Below, in pieces: positions 1 to 6,886 of a stretch of 23,353 nt of DNA. This DNA is from RGIG8748 sp045646525 (lineage in GTDB: Bacteria; Bacillota; Clostridia; UMGS1810). Made by a program: the position numbers and the translations under genes. Each line of letters opens with the position of its first letter. Position 1 is the stretch's first letter. The stretch spans positions 1-23,353 of the forward strand of contig JAZRKX010000030.1 in the NCBI GenBank assembly GCA_045646525.1, read 5' to 3'. The notes beneath the pieces are model-generated. The model had not been told where the DNA came from. It worked only from the letters and a program-made list of their open reading frames with translations, and ran no database searches.

Positions 1-807
1 CATAAGTCCGGGTTCACCTGTAGCGGGGTCACGTGTAAATGCAACACCTGTACCGCAGTTATCACCCATGTTACCGAATGCCATCATCTGTACGTTTACA
101 GCTGTACCCCATGAATAAGGGATATCGTTGTCACGACGGTAAACATTTGCTCTGGGGTTGTCCCATGAACGGAATACGGCTTCTACAGCACCCATGAGCT
201 GTTCCTTGGGGTCTGTGGGGAAGTCCTTACCGATTTTGTTTTTATATTCATTCTTGAACTGGCCTGCGAGAACCTTTAAGTCTTCTGCAGTAAGCTCGAT
301 ATCCTGTGTAACACCTTTTGCTTCTTTCATTTCGTCGATAAGCTGTTCAAAGTACTTCTTACCAACTTCCATAACAACATCGGAGTACATCTGGATAAAT
401 CTTCTGTAGCAGTCCCAAGCCCATCTGGGATTGCCGGACTTTGCAGACATTGTCTCTACAACTTCTTCGTTAAGACCAAGGTTAAGAATGGTATCCATCA
501 TACCGGGCATGGATGCACGGGCACCGCTTCGTACAGAAACGAGAAGGGGGTTTTCTTTGTCACCGAACTTCTTGCCTGTGATGCCTTCCATCTTAACGAT
601 GTATTCCATAATCTGTGCCTGGATTTCATCGTTGATTTTGCGGCCATCTTCATAGTACTGTGTACAAGCCTCTGTTGTTACTGTAAAGCCCTGGGGAACA
701 GGAAGACCGAGTTTGGTCATTTCTGCAAGGTTAGCACCTTTACCACCCAAGGTGTTTCTCATTGTGGCATCGCCTTCTGAGAAAAGGTAAACAAACTTAT
801 TTGCCAT
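1..807 (-). CDS. ppdK: Pyruvate, phosphate dikinase, N-terminal part (cut by window edge)
   Basis: Pyruvate phosphate dikinase interconverts pyruvate, ATP and Pi with PEP, AMP and PPi in the cytoplasm; in anaerobic Firmicutes it often works glycolytically or gluconeogenically. The first 269 codons are visible, beginning MANKFVYLFSEGDATMRNTLGGK and continuing into the ATP-grasp-like nucleotide-binding domain. Recognisable family stretches are GGKGANLAEM, SVRSGARASMPGMMDT, the NPRWAWDCYRRF region and, near the left edge, GTGVAFTRDPATGE. The frame stays open to base 1; the family is about 870-880 residues, so the phosphohistidine and PEP/pyruvate domains lie outside. The start is the ATG at 805-807, with GGAGG eight bases upstream (816-820). 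The gene follows recO on the same strand across a 159-bp gap and probably has its own promoter there. Identification is by sequence recognition and is very secure. Confidence 0.96.
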   Translation of the reverse strand, partial: MANKFVYLFSEGDATMRNTLGGKGANLAEMTKLGLPVPQGFTVTTEACTQYYEDGRKINDEIQAQIMEYIVKMEGITGKKFGDKENPLLVSVRSGARASMPGMMDTILNLGLNEEVVETMSAKSGNPRWAWDCYRRFIQMYSDVVMEVGKKYFEQLIDEMKEAKGVTQDIELTAEDLKVLAGQFKNEYKNKIGKDFPTDPKEQLMGAVEAVFRSWDNPRANVYRRDNDIPYSWGTAVNVQMMAFGNMGDNCGTGVAFTRDPATGEPGLM

Positions 808-847
808 TTCATATACCTCCAAATTAGAATAAACTTATTTTATCACA

Positions 848-870
848 CCGTTTATTGTATAACATAACGG
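848..870 (-). promoter_or_regulatory. Possible ppdK -10 element inside an imperfect dyad
   Basis: Upstream of ppdK, the minus strand reads TACAAT (854-859), a good -10, but no convincing -35 lies 16-18 bp upstream. The hexamer sits in the middle of an imperfect dyad with CCGTT/AACGG arms (848-852 and 866-870). This could be an operator over the promoter or chance in AT-rich DNA. The assignment is inference only. Confidence 0.3.
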
Positions 871-941
871 AATAAAATGCCAGTCTTTTTTATTAGTTTA
901 GTAATTTTATGCTATTTTTATAAGTTTTGCACTATTAAAAT

Positions 942-966
942 GGGCATTTTACACAAAAGTTTGCCC
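942..966 (-). terminator. Possible weak terminator hairpin after recO
   Basis: Directly after the recO stop codon the minus strand can fold GGGCA (962-966) against TGCCC (942-946), with an inner TTTT/AAAA helix. It is followed by ATTTTAATAG rather than a clean T-run. It would separate recO from ppdK, but the U-tract is poor, so partial read-through is likely if it is real. Confidence 0.35.
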
Positions 967-1749
967 TTATCTTTGCCCAAACACCGTATTTTTAAGGTAT
1001 GTAAGGCTTGCAGGAAAGATTTCCAGAGAATTTATCATGTATTTTTCTGCAATCTGTGATACCAAATCCACATCGCCCTCTGCCCCGCCGTATGCAAATA
1101 CACTTTTGTAATCGGCATTTAATATAAACGAAAGCTGTCCTATAATCTTGTCATTTATCTTAAAGAGGTCGCCTGCTGATTTCTCGTGGCAGTTTTTGCA
1201 CAGAACGGTTCCAGAAGATACATCAAAATATTCTATATCTTTTTTGGCACCGCAAAAAGCACATGAGGCTACATCGGGCATAAAACCCGAAAAGCATACG
1301 GTCTTAAGCTCAAATACGGCTTTTAGCCTTGTAAGATATCCTGTAACATCTCCGTTTTTACACTTTCCGAGTGCCTTGGAGGTAAGATACATGGTATTTA
1401 ATACAAAGCTAAAATAATCATCCTCTAAAAGTAGCTCCTCGGGAAAGGACTTTACCACATCTGAAAAATATGTGCCAAAAGCCATCTGTTCCACCGAGCT
1501 TCTTATATCATAGAAATTATTTATAACCGATGCCGAGGATACATAATACAACCCTGTTTTTTTGTTTAAAACCATATCGCTGTAGCAGAAGGGCTGCAGT
1601 GCGGCAAAATCCTTGTGTTTATGAGAACGGATGCCCTTGGATATTGCCGTGATTTTTCCCGCATCACGGGTCTGTATGGTGAAGAGTCTGTCGTTGTCAT
1701 TTAAATTTACTGCGGTCAATATAAGTCCCGCCGTTTTCATTTCCTGCAT
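967..1749 (-). CDS. recO: DNA repair protein RecO
   Basis: RecO is the recombination mediator that, with RecR (and RecF), loads RecA onto SSB-coated single-stranded DNA and anneals strands. The 260-residue length fits the family (about 240-260). The N-terminal OB-fold stretch (MKTAGLILTAVNLNDNDRLF, then GKITAISKGIR) is visible. A zinc-ribbon with Cys163-x2-Cys166 and Cys184-x2-Cys187 matches the Gram-positive RecO zinc finger. The start ATG at 1747-1749 has GAGGAG about six bases upstream; an in-frame ATG nine bases further in (1738-1740) is a weaker alternative. The gene overlaps the 3' end of the small yqzL-type gene in another frame (1697-1749), so the two are probably translationally coupled. 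The order era-yqzL-recO matches other Firmicutes. Confidence 0.95.
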   Translation of the reverse strand: MQEMKTAGLILTAVNLNDNDRLFTIQTRDAGKITAISKGIRSHKHKDFAALQPFCYSDMVLNKKTGLYYVSSASVINNFYDIRSSVEQMAFGTYFSDVVKSFPEELLLEDDYFSFVLNTMYLTSKALGKCKNGDVTGYLTRLKAVFELKTVCFSGFMPDVASCAFCGAKKDIEYFDVSSGTVLCKNCHEKSAGDLFKINDKIIGQLSFILNADYKSVFAYGGAEGDVDLVSQIAEKYMINSLEIFPASLTYLKNTVFGQR

Positions 1750-1843
1750 TTTTTCTCCTCTGTTCCTCCATGATTCTGTAGAGCAGATAAAGCTCTATCA
1801 TTCCGTAACCTTCGAACATATTCCACCACGGCGAATTGTACAT
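1697..1843 (-). CDS. yqzL: YqzL-type small protein (48 aa) between era and recO
   Basis: A 48-residue reading frame starts at ATG 1841-1843 and stops at TGA 1697-1699. It begins MYNSPWWNMFEGYGMIELYL and continues LYRIMEEQRRKN. The pattern of aromatic pair, Phe, Gly-x-Ile-x-x-Tyr-Leu-Leu-Tyr and a charged helix is what I know from YqzL-family proteins, which sit between era and recO in Bacillus and relatives. Their function is not established. AAAGGGG precedes the start at about 8 bases. The frame fills the 162-bp gap between era and recO and runs 53 bp into recO, which suggests coupled translation. Support comes from position, motif and RBS together; the family name is from memory and was not searched. 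Confidence 0.75.
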   Translation of the reverse strand: MYNSPWWNMFEGYGMIELYLLYRIMEEQRRKNAGNENGGTYIDRSKFK

Positions 1844-1911
1844 ACCAAAATCCCCTTTGTCTGTATTATGGTATTAGTTTGCCGTGTATGAAAAAAGGTA
1901 TGTGTGGAAGT

Positions 1912-2817
1912 TTAATCCTCATTTGTAAGTATGCCGATTTCTTTCATGAGGCTGTTGGAATTGCGCCAATCCTCTTTTACCTTGACCCAAAGCTCCATAA
2001 ACACTCTGGTCTCAAGCATTCTTTCACACTCCTGTCTTGCAAGTGAGCCTATTTGTTTAAGAGTCTTTCCGCCTTTTCCTATGATTATTCCTTTGTGCGA
2101 ATCCTTTTCGCAGAAGATATTGGCGCTTATGTCGTATATACCGCCCGAGTTATCTTCTCTGTACTTCATTTTTACAATTTCTACGGCAGTGCCGTGAGGT
2201 ATTTCGTCTCTTAAGGTTTTTAATATTTTTTCTCTTATAACCTCTGCAACGATTTCTTTCTCCATCTGGTCGGTAACCATGTCCTCGGGATAATACATGG
2301 GTCCTGCGGGAAGCATATCGGAAATAACCTTTTTGAGCTCGTCCATATTGTCTCCGCTTTTTGCGCTTACAGGAACAATAGCCCCGAAAGTGTGAAGCTT
2401 ACTGTACATAGCTATTACAGACAAAAGCTCGTCCTTTTTCACGGTATCTGTTTTATTTATTACAAGTACCGAAGAGGGAGAGTCGATTTTTCTTATTATT
2501 TCTTCCTCACTTGGTGAAATCCTGTCCGTCGGCTCTACTACCACCATGGTGATGTCTACACCGTCCATGGCATCGTTTACATGCTTAACCATGTTTTCGC
2601 CAAGTCTGGTGCGGGGTTTATGAAAGCCCGGTGTATCAAGAAACACCGCCTGATAGCCGTCACCGTGAAGAACACCGAGTATTTTGTTTCGAGTGGTCTG
2701 CGGTTTGGGCGACATTATGGCAATCTTCTGCCCTACGAGTTTATTTAATATTGTGGATTTTCCCACATTGGGTCTTCCTACTATTGCTACATAACCCGAT
2801 TTGAAATTATCTGTCAT
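1912..2817 (-). CDS. era: GTPase Era
   Basis: Era is an essential GTPase that binds the 3' end of 16S rRNA and checks 30S subunit maturation. At 301 residues the length is standard. G1 GRPNVGKS is at 14-21, G3 DTPG at 61-64, G4 NKTD at 121-124 and G5 SAKSG at 151-155. The C-terminal KH domain carries the GKGG loop at 247-250 and binds the rRNA tail that includes the anti-Shine-Dalgarno region. The start at 2815-2817 has GGAG about eight bases upstream. Only 31 bp separate it from ybeY upstream, so the two are likely cotranscribed. The dgkA and cdd genes that lie between ybeY and era in Bacillus are absent here. A 68-bp gap follows before the YqzL-type gene. Confidence 0.98.
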   Translation of the reverse strand: MTDNFKSGYVAIVGRPNVGKSTILNKLVGQKIAIMSPKPQTTRNKILGVLHGDGYQAVFLDTPGFHKPRTRLGENMVKHVNDAMDGVDITMVVVEPTDRISPSEEEIIRKIDSPSSVLVINKTDTVKKDELLSVIAMYSKLHTFGAIVPVSAKSGDNMDELKKVISDMLPAGPMYYPEDMVTDQMEKEIVAEVIREKILKTLRDEIPHGTAVEIVKMKYREDNSGGIYDISANIFCEKDSHKGIIIGKGGKTLKQIGSLARQECERMLETRVFMELWVKVKEDWRNSNSLMKEIGILTNED

Positions 2818-2848
2818 CTGTTTTCTCCTTAATGGTTACAAACATAAT

Positions 2849-3334
2849 TTATCTTTTGAGGGAGAGGTGTTCAAGTGTCTCCTCCTCCTTGGCACGCATT
2901 ACTTCTCTTTCCTCTTCATTTTCGTGGTCATAACCCAAAAGGTGAAGTACGCTGTGGCAAACAAGATAGCCAACCTCTCTCTCAAAGCTGTGACCGAACT
3001 GTTCGCTCTGCTGCTTTGCCCTTTCGGCAGAGAGAACTATGTCTCCCAATATGAGCTTATCTTCAAAGTAGTCCCCTACTCCTGCAAGCATCTCCCCGTC
3101 TTCAAATTCCAGTACGGGAAAGCTTAACACGTCGGTAGAAGAGTCAATACCGCGCTGGTCATTATTTATAAGCTTTATGTTTTCGTCATCTGTTATGGTA
3201 ACTGCCACATAACAATCCTCGGAGAAATCCTCGAGGTCTAAAGTTTTAAGAATGACTCTGCTTATGATATCCTCGATTTCTTCAGTAATCTCTATAATCT
3301 CCTGTTCGTTTACAATATCTGTTACAACCTGCAT
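2849..3334 (-). CDS. ybeY: Endoribonuclease YbeY (16S rRNA maturation)
   Basis: YbeY is a zinc-dependent single-strand endoribonuclease acting in 16S rRNA 3' processing and ribosome quality control. The family signature HSVLHLLGYDH is present, with the three metal-binding histidines at residues 127, 131 and 137. The upstream block STDVLSFP (66-73) is also typical. At 161 residues the size is standard. The ATG at 3332-3334 directly abuts the phoH stop (TAA then ATG), and its GGAGG lies inside the end of phoH, so translation is very likely coupled. PhoH, YbeY and Era form a conserved ribosome-maturation neighbourhood in Firmicutes. Confidence 0.97.
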   Translation of the reverse strand: MQVVTDIVNEQEIIEITEEIEDIISRVILKTLDLEDFSEDCYVAVTITDDENIKLINNDQRGIDSSTDVLSFPVLEFEDGEMLAGVGDYFEDKLILGDIVLSAERAKQQSEQFGHSFEREVGYLVCHSVLHLLGYDHENEEEREVMRAKEEETLEHLSLKR

Positions 3335-4306
3335 TTATTTTCCCTCCGGTTTTCTTTTGTATGCGCTCTCGCGCTTTTCGTACGCTTTTATAATTTTCTG
3401 TACAAGGCGGTGTCTTACAACATCGCGTTCTGTGAAATAACAAAAGGCTATATCTTCTATGTTCCTTAGAACCCCTATTACATCCTTAAGTCCGCTCTTC
3501 TTTCCGTCGGGCAGGTCTATCTGTGTTATATCTCCCGTTACTATTGCTTTGGAATTGAAACCGATTCTTGTAAGGAACATCTTCATCTGTTCGGGTGTGG
3601 TGTTTTGCGCTTCGTCGAGTATGATAAAGCTATCGTCGAGGGTTCTGCCTCGCATATATGCAAGAGGTGCTACCTCTATGGCACCCTTTTCGGAAAGCCT
3701 TGCAAAGTTCTCCATGCCGAGCATCTCATACAAGCCGTCATACAGAGGACGAAGATACGGGTCTACCTTGTTTTGCAAATCACCCGGAAGAAAGCCCAGC
3801 TTCTCCCCTGCTTCTACGGCGGGTCTTGTAAGGATAATTCTTGAAACTTCTTTATTTTTGAATGCTTTTACCGCCATGGCAACCGCAAGATATGTCTTAC
3901 CTGTACCTGCAGGACCTATTCCAAAGGTAATGGTATTGTTTTTTATAGAATCAACATAGGTTTTCTGACCGAGTGTCTTACTCTTTACGGGCTTACCCTT
4001 TGCGGTAATGCACACACAATCGCTTCCGTAAAGCGCTGCCGGGTCCACGCCGTCTCTTACACTCTCTATGGCATATGCAACATTCTGGTCATTTAAACTG
4101 TCACCGCTGTCTAAAAGACGCATAAGATTTGATACAACATCAGACGCCATCGCTACCTTATCCTCGTCTCCCGAAATTTTTACGGTTTCCCCTCGGCTTA
4201 TTATGCTTACGCCAAATTCCTTTGATATGAGATTTATATTTTTGTCGTACTCGCCGAATACAGATATTATTTTATCTATACTGTCAAATTCAATTATTTT
4301 CTCCAA
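3335..4306 (-). CDS. phoH: PhoH-like ATPase
   Basis: This is a P-loop ATPase of the PhoH/PhoL family, predicted to be RNA-related and linked to YbeY in ribosome maturation; its exact activity is unsettled. From the start used here (323 residues), Walker A GPAGTGKT is at 131-138 and Walker B FIILDEAQ at about 226-233. The downstream TTPEQMKMFLTRIG and TGDITQIDLP blocks are typical of the family. I chose the TTG at 4304-4306: it has GGAGG (4316-4320) nine bases upstream, and the N-terminus LEKIIEF then lines up with other PhoH proteins. The longer frame from ATG 4333 adds nine residues (MLKKRRIIS), has no good ribosome site and would overlap yqfD by 44 bp. With the TTG start the overlap is 17 bp. 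The stop codon abuts the ybeY ATG. Confidence 0.95.
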   Translation of the reverse strand: MEKIIEFDSIDKIISVFGEYDKNINLISKEFGVSIISRGETVKISGDEDKVAMASDVVSNLMRLLDSGDSLNDQNVAYAIESVRDGVDPAALYGSDCVCITAKGKPVKSKTLGQKTYVDSIKNNTITFGIGPAGTGKTYLAVAMAVKAFKNKEVSRIILTRPAVEAGEKLGFLPGDLQNKVDPYLRPLYDGLYEMLGMENFARLSEKGAIEVAPLAYMRGRTLDDSFIILDEAQNTTPEQMKMFLTRIGFNSKAIVTGDITQIDLPDGKKSGLKDVIGVLRNIEDIAFCYFTERDVVRHRLVQKIIKAYEKRESAYKRKPEGK

Positions 4307-5501
4307 CGATATTATCCTCCGTTTTTTCAACATCTATTCCAACCTGACGGGCAATATTCTCAAGACTTTCTATCGTCACGGTAACATGAATGTTGCCGTT
4401 TGCCAGGGTGTCGTAGCCGTAGGTCCTTTTTATGGTATCAGCGCCGTCGCTTCGCTGCTTTTCTATTCTGTCGGTCAGAAGTTCCACCGCATTTTCAATT
4501 ACGGCATCATCACCGAGCGTTTTTTCTTCTGTTATTATCTCACAAAATTCTTCCGTTGTAAAGGTTATAGGTAAATAAATATTTTTAAAAAGTTTAAGAT
4601 TGGATTTCTTGCTTTCTTTTATATAATTATCAAACTTCAACTTATTATTAAAATAAATTTTGAAGCTTTTTCCAAATATATCAAGCTTGTATTTTTTCTG
4701 AGTCTTGCCTGTTTTTATTTTACTCACTTTCTTATTCGAAAACTCGCCCTCCTCGGTGCGCCATGTCCTCGCTACAACCGTACCCGATGAATATATGTAT
4801 CGGTTTTGTCTGTAGACGGTCTCTGTAACTCCGCTTACCAAAAGCTGACCCTTATCCACGGTATCTCCTCTTACTACAACCTTTCTGCCGCTTCTTACCT
4901 GCATATCGTATATTACACCCGAATGAGATGCCACAAGATTGCACGGCTTGGTTTTATCCACTATTTCCGTTGAATCGCCCTTTTCCCTTACTTCCACTAC
5001 CGCCCTTGTGCCGTCTAAAGTAACCCACAGCCATGAGAGTGTGTCCAAATCTATAAGGGCGTTGTTTTTTATATGAGATATCTTCTTTCCGAATCGGCAC
5101 GAACCGACATGTATGCCGTTGTCCTTCATAACAGACAAAATCTCTTCTTCGCTTGTGGTATCGTTTCCCACAACATCTACAACCCATATACACGATGTAA
5201 GATACACAAATAAACAAACTGCAATAAGAGCACCCGCATAAAACCCGTAGCGCCTGCGATGAATGTGCACAAAGTATAACATTCCCGCTTTCTTTTTTAT
5301 CCTTATGTGAACTTTGGTTTTGCGCGCTATGGGTCTTATTCTCTTGAAGTGGGAAAAGCTCATTGTGCAAAGAAAGTATTCGCTTTCTTTTTTGACATCC
5401 TTTAGTATGATGTCTTCTTTCATACATTCATTTACAAAGCTTTCGAAATTTTTGTCATTTATCTTAAGGGTAACATTATTCTTCCACGAAATATCTTTCA
5501 T
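4290..5501 (-). CDS. yqfD: Sporulation protein YqfD
   Basis: YqfD is a membrane protein of the spore-forming Firmicutes, expressed in the mother cell in Bacillus and needed for efficient sporulation; its molecular role is not known. The 403-residue length is typical. A basic N-terminal domain (FKRIRPIARKTKVHIRIKKK, 52-71) precedes one transmembrane segment at about 86-108. The family block IWVVDVVGNDTTSEEEIL follows, then a long extracytoplasmic part with VEVREKGD and NLVASHSGVIYDMQVRSG. The start ATG at 5499-5501 overlaps the yqfC stop by four bases (ATGA), with GGAGG just upstream, so yqfC and yqfD are coupled. The 3' end overlaps the start of phoH. Promoter evidence upstream of yqfC fits sigma-E control. 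Confidence 0.93.
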   Translation of the reverse strand: MKDISWKNNVTLKINDKNFESFVNECMKEDIILKDVKKESEYFLCTMSFSHFKRIRPIARKTKVHIRIKKKAGMLYFVHIHRRRYGFYAGALIAVCLFVYLTSCIWVVDVVGNDTTSEEEILSVMKDNGIHVGSCRFGKKISHIKNNALIDLDTLSWLWVTLDGTRAVVEVREKGDSTEIVDKTKPCNLVASHSGVIYDMQVRSGRKVVVRGDTVDKGQLLVSGVTETVYRQNRYIYSSGTVVARTWRTEEGEFSNKKVSKIKTGKTQKKYKLDIFGKSFKIYFNNKLKFDNYIKESKKSNLKLFKNIYLPITFTTEEFCEIITEEKTLGDDAVIENAVELLTDRIEKQRSDGADTIKRTYGYDTLANGNIHVTVTIESLENIARQVGIDVEKTEDNIVGENN

Positions 5502-5788
5502 AATTCCTCCGATATACTCATGCCATCCTCAAGATACGATATGGATTTTATGTTTCCTGTTACAACAATGCGCGAAGACGAAAAAAACTTCATCTCAAGT
5601 TTTGAGCCGCATATGTATATATACAAATCTCTGGCTTCCAAAAGCAGCTTTTCATCTGTAAAAAATTTAACGCTCTTATAGTTTTCCACTATCATTGCAG
5701 AATCAGAGGTTACGGTGATGGTAAGTTTTTCCCTGGAAAGCCTTTCTATATCCTCCGTTACCTCTTTTATTTTATTTAGTACAGACAT
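5498..5788 (-). CDS. yqfC: Sporulation protein YqfC
   Basis: This 96-residue protein matches the YqfC (YabP/YqfC) family in size and pattern: an N-terminal helix (VLNKIKEVTEDIERLSREK) followed by beta-rich repeats with IVENYKSVKFFTDEKLLL, and a C-terminal FSSSRIVVTGNIKSISY motif. YqfC-family proteins belong to the sigma-E mother-cell regulon and always accompany yqfD, as here. The start ATG at 5786-5788 has GGAGG (5798-5802) nine bases upstream. The stop overlaps the yqfD start by four bases. A sigma-E-like promoter lies directly upstream. The identity is firm on sequence plus context. Confidence 0.93.
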   Translation of the reverse strand: MSVLNKIKEVTEDIERLSREKLTITVTSDSAMIVENYKSVKFFTDEKLLLEARDLYIYICGSKLEMKFFSSSRIVVTGNIKSISYLEDGMSISEEL

Positions 5789-5812
5789 ATGAAATAACCT
5801 CCGTCATAAAAT
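5785..5812 (+). promoter_or_regulatory. Sigma-E-like promoter for ylbJ
   Basis: On the plus strand ACATATG (5785-5791), a 13-bp spacer and CATAAAAT (5805-5812) fit the sporulation sigma-E pattern (-35 like kmATATT, -10 CATAnnnT). It lies 40 bp before the ylbJ start. ylbJ belongs to the sigma-E regulon in Bacillus. The -35 overlaps the first codon of yqfC on the other strand. Confidence 0.55.
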
Positions 5813-5841
5813 ACTTTATGAAAGAATCTTTTGATATATGA
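5813..5841 (-). promoter_or_regulatory. Sigma-E-like promoter for yqfC-yqfD
   Basis: On the minus strand TCATATAT (5841 to 5834), a 13-bp spacer and CATAAAGT (5820 to 5813) match the sigma-E consensus well. The yqfC start is 24 bases beyond the -10. The yqfC-yqfD pair is under sigma-E in Bacillus, so site and function agree. Confidence 0.65.
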
Positions 5842-5851
5842 GGTGGAAGAT

Positions 5852-6886
5852 GTGTTAAAACTCAAAAAAAATCTTTTTATATATTTAATTCTGGCTTCCA
5901 TGATACTTATTGCCGTAAATTCTGCGCAAATACTGGGTTGTGTAAAAAAGAGTCTCGGTGTGTGTTTTTCTTCGGTTATACCATCTCTTTTTCCTTTTAT
6001 GGTTCTCTCCTCTCTGTTTGTGGAAAGTTGTGACGAAGACAGCTTTAAAATAATTGGCAAAGTAACAGGCAGAGTACTCGGAATAAGAAAAAGCGCCAAC
6101 GCAGCATTTATATGCGGACTTATATGCGGATACCCCATTGGTGCCAAATGCACCGCAGAGCTTTACAGGGCGAAAAAAATATCCGCCTCGGAGGCGGAAT
6201 CTCTTATAGCTTATTCTAACAACAGCGGTCCCTTATTTGTTATAGGGGCTGTGGGTGTAGGAATATATGGCTCACTTAAAACAGGACTTATACTCTATGC
6301 TGTACAAATCTTCTCTGCTCTGTGTGCCGCAAGGATACTTAAATATTACACTGTATATCCCGTGGTTTCGTCTCAAAGGATTTGTGCAAAAAAGAACGGC
6401 TTTACAGGAAGTGTTTGCACTGCAGCGGTAAATGTAATAAACATATGCGGGTTTATTGTGTTCTTTTCTGTAATAAACGAACTTATAAAACCTGCCACAT
6501 CACACTTTCCGCCTTTTGTGCGCTCCTCTGTACTTAGCTTTATCGAAATAACAAACGCAGTAGTTGAGTTAAAGGGCGAAAGCTTCCCATATGCCGTAAA
6601 GCTTGCAATGGTTTCCTTTGCGCTGGGTTGGTCGGGCATATCGGTACATATGCAGGTAAAAAGTCTTATAAAAGACACGGGACTCAGTATGAAAAAATAT
6701 TATATAACAAGACTTTTTATAGGAATTATGTCCTCTGTGATAACATATATTACACTTACGAAATTTGACAAAATTGCACTTTATGTATGCAAGGAAAAAT
6801 GGATAGTGGCATTTGTTGTTTTTATAACATGCATTTTTCTTTTTCAAATACGAAAAAAGAGGGAGAAAACTCTCCCTCTGAATTAA
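5852..6886 (+). CDS. ylbJ: Sporulation integral membrane protein YlbJ
   Basis: YlbJ is a polytopic mother-cell membrane protein needed for normal spore cortex in Bacillus; it resembles nucleoside-recognition/Gate-domain transporters, and its substrate is unknown. I chose GTG at 5852-5854 (344 residues) because AGGTGG lies five bases upstream (5841-5846); a TTG at 5831 would add seven residues without a ribosome site. The N-terminus LKLKKNLFIYLILASMILI is a transmembrane helix. The family blocks SVIPSLFPFMVLSSLF and AFICGLICGYPIGAKCTAELY are present, followed by NNSGPLFVIGAVGVG and several more hydrophobic helices. It is one of only two plus-strand genes in the window and is divergent from yqfC. 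Its TAA overlaps the TAA of the facing YabE-type gene. Confidence 0.93.
   Translation: MLKLKKNLFIYLILASMILIAVNSAQILGCVKKSLGVCFSSVIPSLFPFMVLSSLFVESCDEDSFKIIGKVTGRVLGIRKSANAAFICGLICGYPIGAKCTAELYRAKKISASEAESLIAYSNNSGPLFVIGAVGVGIYGSLKTGLILYAVQIFSALCAARILKYYTVYPVVSSQRICAKKNGFTGSVCTAAVNVINICGFIVFFSVINELIKPATSHFPPFVRSSVLSFIEITNAVVELKGESFPYAVKLAMVSFALGWSGISVHMQVKSLIKDTGLSMKKYYITRLFIGIMSSVITYITLTKFDKIALYVCKEKWIVAFVVFITCIFLFQIRKKREKTLPLN
6853..6879 (-). terminator. Intrinsic terminator of the 3D/G5 gene, inside ylbJ coding sequence
   Basis: On the minus strand a perfect 9-bp stem, AGAGGGAGA paired with TCTCCCTCT around a 4-base loop (6858-6879), is followed by six T (6858 to 6853). It lies just after the stop of the YabE-type gene and within the last codons of ylbJ. 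On the plus strand no T-run follows, so it works in one direction only. Confidence 0.85.

Noticed and set aside
3459..3959. 166-codon plus-strand frame
   Set aside because: It lies wholly antisense to phoH, which has clear Walker motifs; its composition is that of a shadow frame.
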